A stretch of DNA of 64,000 bases from Whalleya microplaca (taxonomy: Eukaryota; Ascomycota; Sordariomycetes; Xylariales; Xylariaceae). The position numbers and the translations under genes were made by a program. Within the stretch, counting starts at the first letter, position 1. The number at the start of each line of letters is the position of its first letter. The notes beneath the pieces were generated by a model. It ran no database searches. It was not told where the DNA came from and saw only the letters and a list, made by a program, of their open reading frames with translations. This document shows, piece by piece, positions 54,611 to 64,000 of this stretch. The stretch covers positions 310,001 through 374,000 of the forward strand of contig MU385741.1 in the NCBI GenBank assembly GCA_022497155.1, read 5' to 3'.

Positions 54611-57395
54611 ATGGCCGACCCTGTTTACAGAACTGCTTCTCCCTACACTGATCCATCCGTCAAAGGCCCTAAGTCTCAGCAACTCTCTACCGGTCTCTCC
54701 CGTTCTCTCCTCCAATCCAGCAAGAGTAAGCCAACCTCGAACTCTAGACTTGGAAGACTTAATTAAGTCTTCTCTCCAAAAACTTGGAAGCTAACCACCG
54801 CGGTATTAGTGATTCCCAATAACAAAGTCAACAAAACCGCTCTTCACCCCAGTGGTGTAGAGTAAGTTCACCAGTCCTTGAGAATATGAATATGGCATCT
54901 TACTGACACCTGTGTTTCAGACCCCACAACGAAAGAGAACACACAGAGCTAGGTATGAGCCACCGATGCAATTCCTGACTCAAATCCTCGAAACCCGGTC
55001 CTTGTTCGTTCGTCAGTAAGCTAATATAGCACGACACAGAGGAGGAATTGCACGAAAAGGCACACATCGACTATGACAGAGTTGCAATTGTGAGTTGCAA
55101 TTTAATCCAGAATTTGTGATGGGCGTTGTCAACTAATCGATTCAATAGATCCCCAACCCTTCTGTTGCCGCGTTATACGAAGATGCTTTGGTAAGACAGC
55201 CACTGAATCCGAGCACGCGACCAGCACGCGATCACCACCAGCTCGAATGCTAACCGTCTAACTAGGTCTACGAGATGGGCTCAGCCATTGCATCAAGCGG
55301 CGCATTAACAGCATACTCCGGCGCAAAGACTGGACGATCACCTTCAGATAAGCGAATCGTCAAGGAAGAGTCATCAGAAAAAGACATCTGGTACGGCATT
55401 CCTGCGTCTCATAGCATCTTTCCTACTATGGAGCTAGCTGGCTAACTGCAATTGCTTCACAGGTGGGGACCAGTGAACAAGCCCATGGGCCCTGAGGTAA
55501 GACGAACATTGTCTTGTTTTTCTCGTCATCTGCCTTTTTCATCCCGTCTGCCTGTCCGCATCAAGCAAACCTTCATCCGATGCGGTTATCAGCCCCCTGT
55601 TCCTACACACGTCTTAGCATCGCCGGCGCTTTCCTATGGTTTCGTTTTGAGAGCATCTCTACGTCACTATTACAAACAAGTCACCAGTCTATGCCCTTTC
55701 ACCCCAAGTTGCCCAGACTTTGGGGCGAGTTTCCACATTCTTTCAGCGGAAGTCAGGTGTTGTTTGGTCTAGCCCTGATAGTTGGGAATTGACCCTTGTC
55801 ATTGGCGTCATTCAAGACTCAAATCGCCTTACCCGGTGGAGTTCGGGCCAAATCCGGCAATCTCCTGCACCCCGCGCTTCCACACAGCCGAGCTAGATCA
55901 CCATCCCCACCCCCTCACGTGCCAATGTTCATTATCGCTATCTAACAAATGAGCGGTGACATATTTGCAACCGCTGACACTGTGGCTTTGTCTAGGTCTG
56001 GAAAATCAACCGAGAACGTGCGGTTGACTACCTGAACACCCGAACAAGAATCTATGTTGTCGACGGCTACGCTGGCTGGGACGAGAAGTACAGAATCCGA
56101 GTTCGCGTTATCTGTGCCCGTGCCTACCATGCCCTGTTTATGCGCAACATGCTTATCCGCCCGTCGCGGGAAGAGCTAGAGCATTTCCACCCCGACTACA
56201 CCATCTACAATGCCGGTTCTTTCCCGGCCAACAGATACACTGAAGGCATGACATCAGGAACCTCAGTAGCTATCAACTTTGCCGAGAAGGAGATGGTCAT
56301 CCTGGGTACCGAGTATGCTGGCGAGATGAAGAAGGGTATCTTCACCGTATTGTACTACGAGATGCCCATCAAGCACAACGTCCTGACTCTCCACTCCTCG
56401 GCGAACGAGGGCAAGAACGGTGATGTTACGCTTTTCTTCGGCTTGTCCGGCACGGGCAAGACCACGTTGTCTGCCGACCCCAACCGAGCTCTGATTGGTG
56501 ATGACGAGCACTGCTGGAGTGAACGGGGCGTATTCAACATCGAGGGTGGCTGCTACGCCAAGTGCATTGGCCTTTCGGCCGAGAAGGAGCCGGATATCTT
56601 CGGTGCTATCCGCTTCGGCTCGGTCCTGGAGAACGTCGTGTTCGACCAGGACACCAGAGTTGTCGACTACGACGATGCCACCCTCACCGAGAACACCCGA
56701 TGGTAAGTCTTTTTTTCGCATGTGGCATCAACTGAATCGAAACTAACGAAATTTGTAGCGCATACCCCATCGAGTACATCAGCAACGCCAAGATTCCATG
56801 CATATCAGAAAGCCACCCCAGCAACATTGTTCTGCTGACATGTGACGCTCGTGGCGTACTGCCTCCTATCTCAAAGCTGAACAGCGCCCAGACCATGTTC
56901 CACTTCATCTCCGGGTACACGTCCAAGATGGCGGGAACTGAGGACGGCGTGACAGAGCCAGAAGCTACTTTCTCCACGTGCTTTGCCCAGCCCTTCCTCG
57001 CCCTGCACCCCATGCGATACGCCAAGATGCTGGCGGACAAGATGGAGAAGCACTCGGCGAACGCGTGGCTGCTGAACACGGGCTGGGTCGGCGCCGGCTA
57101 CGTGCACGGCGGCAAGCGCTGCCCGCTCAAGTACACGCGCGCCATCCTCGACGCCATCCACTCGGGCGAGCTGGCCAAGGTCGAGTACGAGACCTACGGC
57201 GTCTTCAACCTGCAGGTGCCGAAGACGTGCCCCGGCGTGCCCGCCGAGCTGCTGAACCCCGAGGTCGCCTGGACCGCGGGCAAGGACAGCTTCAGCCAGG
57301 AGGTCAAGAAGCTCGGCGGCCTCTTCCTCGAGAACTTCAAGAAGTACGACTCCGAGGCCACCGACGAGGTCAAGGCCGCCGGCCCCATCCTATAA
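54611..57395 (+). CDS. acuF: Phosphoenolpyruvate carboxykinase (ATP)
   Basis: Nine exons are read: 54611-54725, 54810-54861, 54921-54952, 55040-55089, 55149-55190, 55266-55390, 55463-55496, 55996-56702 and 56759-57395, 597 residues. The enzyme makes PEP from oxaloacetate with ATP, the first committed step of gluconeogenesis, in the cytosol. The small 5' exons rebuild [20 protein letters not shown] and [20 protein letters not shown]. Catalytic parts are [18 protein letters not shown], the P-loop GLSGTGKTT (residues 299-307), [18 protein letters not shown] and [20 protein letters not shown]. All junctions keep frame. The seventh intron is 499 bases, far longer than the other introns (56-87), and holds a second CGGN7CGG site. 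Likely activated by AcuK, encoded 40 kb away. An in-frame ATG at 54362 would add 83 residues but lies before the TATA box. Confidence 0.95.
55834..55846 (+). promoter_or_regulatory. CGGN7CGG site inside the long seventh intron of PEP carboxykinase
   Basis: CGG-TGGAGTT-CGG is the reverse form of CCGN7CCG. It lies inside an intron of 499 bases in a gene whose other introns are 56-87 bases. An intronic activator site is possible; chance is not excluded. Confidence 0.35.
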
Positions 57396-58716
57396 ATAGA
57401 AACGAAAAGGAGCTTCACGGCATCTTTGATGAAAATTTTCCTTTCCCTATTTGTTACCTCTTTTCCCTTACCCTCTCACGCATTCCTCCTAAATATTTTC
57501 CTCCTAAGAAAGGCCTTTCATTAGCGCCGAGTATACCTATCAATCAATCAATATGTGCCCCCCCCCCCCCCACGGACAGGCAGGAACTGGGCACGTTGTC
57601 CGCGGACCATGATGCGCAACAGCAGCGCGATACCACCAACACGCATGGGATATGGATAAAGACGAGGAGCCTCCTCCTCCTCCACATGAGAGAGAGAGAG
57701 GGAGAGCTACCTAACTAGCTACATAGCTGTACAGTTTGAGCATTTATGACTGATGGATTCAAAGTCTTCATGGAATGGGTTGTAAGAAGATCAAGCATGA
57801 AGAAGAAGAAGAAGAAGAAGAAGAAGAAAATGGGCGGTCAGTGGCAGACCTTTAGACGGGTTTTCACATACAGTACATAAAAAAAGAACCAAGCCATAAA
57901 CAATTAATTGTGCTGCTTTCTTTGCATTGTGATGTTCATGTGTAGTTGCAGGCTTGATACTGCGACTGAGTTTAGTCGAGCATGTGTCCCTCCCTTTCTA
58001 TGATTGGGTGGTAATGCTTAGAGTCTTGTTTGCGGTATAGGGATTTATCTCTATAGCCATAATCACGAATCAATAAGCACTACTCAAACTCAAGTGCTGT
58101 CTAGTAAGAGGCGGGAGAGGGCGTGTGAGTTCGAAATCCGATAAGTGAATACTAGGGGTTATATCAGAATTGAGATATCAACTTTAACAACACAGGTGTA
58201 AAGTAGCAACCGTATAAATATATAGGGGAACGTATTCAATATCTATATTGTTTTACATGAGTTTCATATAAACATCTCACTCAATTGAAGGACCTTTCAT
58301 ATGACCTAGTCTTCGGGGTTGGAAGTAGAGCTAGCTGTATGGTAAATTGGTGGAGTATATCGTTCAAGTACTTGCGAAGAATATGTATTAAGGTGTATGC
58401 ATTCAACTAGCAACGTTTACATAAAACGAGTCGTATGTATTAATGCCGAACTTGGTTTTGCTCAGAGTGTTCTGCAGATGGGGACAAGGGCCATTGCAGA
58501 CGCTAACGGTACCCGGTATGTACATGTACCTAACTAACCCCTCCTTGTCGTTAAATTGGACCAGGGCAGCAGGGCAGCAGGGCTAAGACTGGGATATAAA
58601 TTGTACGTACACTGCTTCATCCCACCAACTTCATCTGTACAATCGCCGAACGCGTAGAGCTTCCGACCTGGATGATATTCCACCCGCCCTCTGGCCGATA
58701 ATGACAAGCTGTCAAC
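57396..58716. other. Intergenic region between PEP carboxykinase and PAN2
   Basis: About 1.3 kb with no gene. A run of 14 C lies at 57558-57571 and a (GAA)n run at 57799-57830, both in or just past the PEP carboxykinase 3' UTR. Confidence 0.6.
57799..57830. repeat. (GAA)n microsatellite
   Basis: About ten GAA units, perfect. Confidence 0.9.
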
Positions 58717-61700
58717 ATGGATGGAGACTGGGACGAGGCAAGTTTATAACCCATCATAACCGCAATGCCAATGCCTCTTTACCCCGCTGGTCGCGCGCCT
58801 TGTCTATAGCGAGTGCTCGGCATTCAAGCAATCGCGATGGCACTCATATCATGCCATTGTATAAGGCTGACCTCTCCTGCTCGTGTCTAGGTCGCCCGCG
58901 TACTTTTCCCGCCGCCTGGCCTTCGGGCTATGCCGACGCCCGTCTCGACTCTAGCATTTGATACGAGCCAGGAGCTGCTATGGACTGGCAATGAATATGT
59001 ACGAACACCGACCGTCAAGTGACGCTCGAGCCTTACGCTGATGCTTGCTGTAGGGTAGAGTATCCTCATTTTACGGCACGAAACTTCAACGGTATACCGC
59101 ATTTAAGGCCCATACGTCGCAAGATGGCCCGGTTCGACAGATCCTCTTCAACGACAAGGGCGTTGTTGCCCTCGGTTCCCGTGGGGTCCATATGGCATGG
59201 AGGAGAGGTCCGCCTCTGTGGTCAATAAGGTGAATTGCCTGTCTCCAGAGGTTGTATTGGACCAATGCTCATCAGAGACATACGTAGACACGAAGATATG
59301 AAGAATTTGCGATGTATGAGTTTCACGTCTAAGGGCACGGCAGAAATACTCGTTGCTGGCGAGCAGGACAAAATGTTCGTTATCGACACGAATAAGGGAG
59401 AAGTGACCAAACAAGTACGATCTCGATTGCCGCAGCACATTGCTCAATTTCTGACAGCCTCTTAGGTGCCAACGGAGCATAAGTACACGATCATGAGAAG
59501 AAGTCGGTACATATGCGCTGCGACGCCTGCGGGTGCCGTTCATATCCTCGACCCCCTAAGCTTTCAAGTGATTAAGATCTGGAACGCGCATACGGCTGCG
59601 ATCAACGATATGGATGCGCAGCACGACTTCATTGTTACTTGTGGATATTCTTTAAGACAGCAGGGCAATTACATGCCCGACCCATTCGTCAATGTCTTCG
59701 ATCTGAAGAACATGGTCTCCATGTCTCCCATGCCGTTTCCAGCCGGCGCCGCTTATGTTCGGATGCATCCTCGAATGTCTACTACCAGCATCGTCATGTC
59801 GCAAATCGGACAGATGCACGTTGTTGACCTGATGAATCCTAATACGAGCAACGTTCGTCAGGCGAACAGTCTATCGGGTTTCTCGATGATAGAAATCGCC
59901 TCGTCTGGCGAGGCGGTTGCTCTCGCAGACGGCGATTGCTACATCCATCTTTGGGGATCACCGAGCAAGATCCACTTTGCCGAATTTCCAACCCCTATAG
60001 AAACCGCTGATTCTGGGACTGCCCCTCGAATTGATATCGATAACCTCGATACGTAAGTTCTAGTATACCGAGTAACATAGCGTGTGCACTGATAGATATA
60101 ATAGACCGCTGAGCACTGTCGGGATGCCATACTATAGAGAAGTATTGGCGTCGGCATGGCCAAGCAACATGGTGACTGAAGTTGGTGCGCCTCCCGTCAA
60201 ATTTGATCCGCAGCTTTTAGCTACACTCCAAGAAAGGGATTGGGGATACTATGGCAAGAACACTCGTACGGCACGCAGGAACCAAATTGAGAACACAAGA
60301 GGTGCCGAGAGCCCACAGAGTCTTCTTAAACAACCCAAATTCCTCAGTGAGAGGGCAAGGGAAGCAGCCAAATCTCCAGCCGGAACGCCAGCACCCGAAG
60401 AAGTTGTTCCTGAGATGCCGCAGGTCCTGCAGGACGCCAAGCTTGAAACTCACAAGATCGAGGTTCCGGAATTGTACCAAAATATCGAGATTAAATACAG
60501 TAAATTCGGAATCGATGACTTTGACTTCGGGTACGTTAATAAGCTCTCGTTGTTGACAATATGCTAAGGGAATCTAGCTACTTCAACAAGACGCAATATT
60601 CGGGATTGCAAAATCATATCGTCAACGCATACGCGAATCCATTATTACAAGTAATGCATTACACTCCCTTGATTCGAAACATTGCATTACAGCACGCAGC
60701 GACAGCTTGTGTTGATGAATTATGTCTCTTGTGCGAGCTGGGCTTCCTTTTCGATATGCTATATAAAGCAGAAGGAGAGGCTTGCCAAGCATCGAACTTG
60801 ACGAGAACCCTAAGCTATCACGCCGAGTGTAAGTAAATGGCTGCTCACCCGTTCAGTACTTGCTAACCTTGAGCAGCGGGCCAATTGGGTCTACTCGAGG
60901 AAGAACCCCATGCGTCACCTACCGTCATGTTGCAGCAGTTGACTAGGTTTCTCTTCCGACAAATGGCCAATAGTTATAATTTGATGATCCGGAATTCCCA
61001 AGCCTACTCTGTTGAGGGGCCTCGGCCAGGGGCTTTCGAAGAGGTACTTGCACTCACGTTGTAAAGTAGGCCAATTTGCTGACCTATTTAGCTTTTCCAA
61101 ACGTCTGCCATCAATTCTATTAGGTGTATGAATTGCAGAAGCGAGACGACCAAGGCTGATCCTACGATGGTGAACGAGTTGATCTATCCACAGAATGTCA
61201 GTATAATGCGTTCCTCATGTGACATATATATCTGGAGCTCACATGCAGTAGAAACACCACCGAAACCCGAGAATGCGAGGCACAACCTTCTCGCAGGTGT
61301 TGAAGATGAGTGTAGAGAGAGAAACGACCAACAAGGGCTGGTGCAACAACTGTCATAGGTACCAGACTCTGGCCACCCGGAAGACCATCCATAGAATACC
61401 TGATGTGTTAATGCTTACGACTGCAATCAACAACAATGACCACCGACGTCTCTGGGCTACCCCTGGGTGGCTACCGGAAGAGATCGGCATCATCGTTGAC
61501 AATGGGCAGTTTTTCTGTTATGAGGGGGAAGACTTGAAGCTACATTTGATGCGGGGGATTCATAACATTACGGTATATTCTTTAACGAGTCTGGCTGTCA
61601 GCATCGACGGCGGCCAGCAACAGAGCTCTCATCTCGTGGCCATGGCGAACAGTAAGTTCAGACGAGGCTCGTCTGGGGTTTGGAAGTAACCAGAAAAGCT

Positions 61701-62830
61701 GACTGTCTTATTTAGTTGCACATTCCGCACCCGTGCCTCCAAGCCAGAGCCAGAGCCAATGGTATCTCTTCAATGATTTCCATGTCAAACCCATTCCACC
61801 CCAGGAGGCGTTGACATTCAATACAACCTGGAAGACTCCGTCTGTCATCACGTTCCAGGTCAAATCTGCCAATAATAAGCTTGATTCTAGTTGGAAACAG
61901 AATCTAGACACTCGATTGCTCTACCTTGATCTTCAGTAAGTCCCGAGTCCTTGAAGGTGGCGTCCTTTAACTAATTACTTTTGCAGACCTGATCGGGCAG
62001 ACAAAACCTACCAGACGCTGGATCGGCAAACCGAACCAGCTGGACCCAACAGCATCATTGCGATAGATACGGAATTCGTGAAAATTTCACAACCAGAGGT
62101 AGAGATGCATTCGGACGGAGACTCAAAGATCATCCGACCCACAGTGCATGCTTTGGCCAGAATCTCCATCATCCGAGGTAGTGGTATGGACGAAGGCGTA
62201 CCTTTTATTGACGACTACATCACTATCAAGGAGAAAGTCGTTGACTACCTGACTTCTTACTCTGGAATTACCGCTGAAGACTTGGACACAAGGATAGCGC
62301 AGCAAAGGGGTCACAACCTCGTTCCATTGAAAATCGCATACAAGAAAATCTGGATTCTTCTAAACCTCGGATGCAAATTTCTCGGGCATGGGCTGAAACA
62401 GGATTTCCGCGTAATTAATATACACGTGCCAAAGGCACAAGTCATCGACACGAGCGATCTCTTCTTCATCAAAGAAAGATTACGAAAGCTTAGCTTACAG
62501 TTCCTGGCCCATACCCTCCTGAAGGAGGATATCCAGCTGAACACCCACGACTCCATCGAGGACGCGAGGACCGCATTGGGGCTGTACCGGAAGTATCAGG
62601 AGTTCGACGAGGCGGGCGTCCTCGACACCATGCTGCACGAGGTCTACGCCAAGGGAGTCACCTCCAACTTCAAGCCCCCGGCGAAGGTCGGCTCCGCCGT
62701 GGCGAGAACGGACACGCCTCCCGTAGACGGCGCAGCGGGGCCCACGACGCCGTCTAAGAGACCTGGCGTGGGGGCGGTGGGCACCGTGACGCCGGGCTCG
62801 ACGCCCGGCCGAGGGCTGAGTCTGAGATAG
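58717..62830 (+). CDS. PAN2: PAN2, catalytic subunit of the PAN2-PAN3 deadenylase
   Basis: Twelve exons are read: 58717-58737, 58891-58998, 59054-59229, 59276-59414, 59466-60052, 60105-60530, 60578-60828, 60877-61043, 61092-61196, 61252-61651, 61716-61935 and 61987-62830, 1147 residues, all in frame. PAN2 shortens poly(A) tails in the cytoplasm and is recruited by PAN3. The N-terminal WD40 region spans about 1-345 (LAFDTSQELLWTGNEY, RCMSFTSKGTAEILVAGEQD). The linker binding PAN3 follows, then the inactive ubiquitin-hydrolase-like domain (YFNKTQYSGLQNHIVNAYAN, then CMNC and GWCNNC Cys pairs). The DEDD exonuclease follows, with Asp894 and Glu896 in IAIDTEFV, His1054 and Asp1059 in HDSIEDARTAL. 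The first intron (58738-58890) needs a GC donor (GAG|GCAAGT). Exon 10 follows a tandem CAG-TAG acceptor, and only the second AG avoids a stop. A Gly/Thr/Pro tail ends the protein. Confidence 0.95.
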
Positions 62831-63726
62831 GATCCTAGTCGTACTGGAGATAGGGGCTCGGGCTCGATAAGCGGGGGGATCGGACGGTCGCGCCGCCGGC
62901 TCTTCGATCTTTTCGGTCCGTAATCCTCGGGTGAGACCGCAGATGCTGAAGGGAGGACACAAAGAGGGGAGCATCCCCGAGCAATAATAACAACCGCAGT
63001 AACGACCGGGACCTTTTGTCCTGGTCACTTATGATTGAGCGAATAAGATCGATTGGTCCGCCATCTCTTGCTGGCAACTGAAAGATTGGGATTGGATGAT
63101 GCGGAGTTCAGTTGGGATGAATGATAGTCCTACCTACTCCGCATTCAGCGTCTGTTTGGGAGGAGAAAAGCGATTCATAGACCATAATACAATACATCTG
63201 TACGAGGTACTTGCTACTAGGTAGAAATGGGGGAGGCCTGCTGGCCTTGCAGGGTATGTGGATAGGAAGAAATAAAAGATGTTTGATCGCGTTGAAGAGA
63301 TATGTCTGATACCTTGACTTGTGATCCATGGCTGTTCATGGTTGAATACTTATATGTATAGGGGTTAGTTTTATCTAGTGCCGACTTCTTTGGTATATGT
63401 ACGTTGCTGTGCTCATACATAGGTACTAATATGTGATATGTGATTTCATTTCATCGACATTCAGGATTCCATCGAACGTGCAGAATGCTTTCCAACGGAG
63501 TGTAGCACTTGGGACATGATGGATGGTTGAGACGATTCTCAGTAGTAGGGGTGTGAGAGCTACGGCTCTGAGTACCTATTCAGTACATAAATTTGTACAT
63601 ATCTTGCTTTCTTTATTTCGTTACAACTGATTGCCTCTGGTCTGGTCTGACCCCATCCACCTATCCACCCGCCTATCAATGCTATCTTCATCATGCCTGC
63701 CATCATCCCCTTACCTACCTACCCAC
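62831..63726. other. Intergenic between convergent PAN2 and uS7m
   Basis: The 3' flanks of both genes. Short frames only, no gene seen. Confidence 0.6.
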
Positions 63727-64000
63727 CTATTTCCCCCCCCTCTTATTCGCCACAGCATGATGCGTCAGATTCGCACGCGACGCCGTGCCCAGCTTATGCA
63801 CGAGGACGCGCTTATCCCAGACCCCCGAGCGCCCCTCGACGATGGCGACGATCTCCTGGCCGAAGCGCGTGGAGAACTGCTTGCGCCCGGAGCCGGCGAA
63901 GCGCTTCTTGGTCACCACGTCCATGATCCACGTCAGCGCGACGCGCCGCCGCGCCCGCAGGTGCAGCGGCTCGGGCATCTCGAGGGCGCGACCGCCGCCC
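63727..64000 (-). CDS. RSM7: Mitochondrial small-subunit ribosomal protein uS7 (3' part, runs off the window)
   Basis: The C-terminal 90 or so residues are visible and open to the window edge, ending in TAG at 63727. The text GRALEMPEPLHLRARRRVAL, WIMDVVTKKRFAGSGRKQFS, EIVAIVEGRSGVWDKRVLVH and KLGTASRANLTHHAVANKRG matches the rRNA-binding helices and C-terminus of the uS7 (bacterial S7) family in its fungal mitochondrial form. It binds the 3' domain of the small-subunit rRNA in the mitoribosome head. The ATG at 63978 is internal, since the family sequence continues upstream of it in the same frame. No intron is visible in this part. Confidence 0.85.
   Translation of the reverse strand, partial: GGGRALEMPEPLHLRARRRVALTWIMDVVTKKRFAGSGRKQFSTRFGQEIVAIVEGRSGVWDKRVLVHKLGTASRANLTHHAVANKRGGK

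Overview
The window is nuclear DNA of a filamentous ascomycete (Pezizomycotina, most likely a Sordariomycete). Genes carry many short introns of about 45-170 bases with GTNNGT donors, CTAAC/CTGAC branch points and YAG acceptors. They encode typical fungal families (AcuK-type gluconeogenesis regulator, Zn2Cys6 regulators, DHA1-type transporters, GH5 glucan glucosidase, Fmp52, PAN2). Exons are GC-rich and intergenic DNA is AT-richer and often long. The window has one assembly gap (47611-47620), and genes run off both ends.

Left part (1-16 kb): the 5' end of an F-actin capping protein alpha subunit gene (minus), mitochondrial branched-chain 2-oxoacid dehydrogenase E1-beta (minus), a membrane-anchored glucan 1,3-beta-glucosidase (plus), a 7.5 kb tract without a supportable gene, the gluconeogenesis activator AcuK (plus) and riboflavin kinase (minus).

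Middle part (16-44 kb) is accessory-like. It holds a conserved hypothetical gene with an ambiguous 3' end, a divergent MFS transporter / Zn2Cys6 regulator pair, a kinase-like (APH/CHK) gene and a two-exon gene for a 63-residue secreted six-cysteine peptide with defensin-type (CS-alpha/beta) spacing. It also holds Fmp52, a second MFS transporter, a repeat-rich, heavily sequon-bearing membrane protein that I do not recognise, an F-box-like gene and a cytochrome P450.

Right part (44-64 kb) is mostly housekeeping: DHBP synthase (riboflavin), COQ3, a KCTD-like BTB protein beside the gap, a 6 kb gene-poor tract with a tRNA-like SINE candidate and an inverted-repeat cluster, a nine-exon PEP carboxykinase, a twelve-exon PAN2 and the 3' end of mitochondrial ribosomal protein uS7.

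Functional links: AcuK (12.7 kb) is known to activate PEP carboxykinase (54.6 kb), and that gene carries two CCGN7CCG-type sites. Riboflavin kinase and DHBP synthase belong to one pathway but are 29 kb apart. E1-beta, COQ3, Fmp52 and uS7m are mitochondrial. The least described elements are the defensin-like peptide and the tandem-repeat membrane protein. All gene models are read from sequence by eye: splice sites were chosen by consensus, reading frame and fit to family proteins recalled from memory, with no database search.
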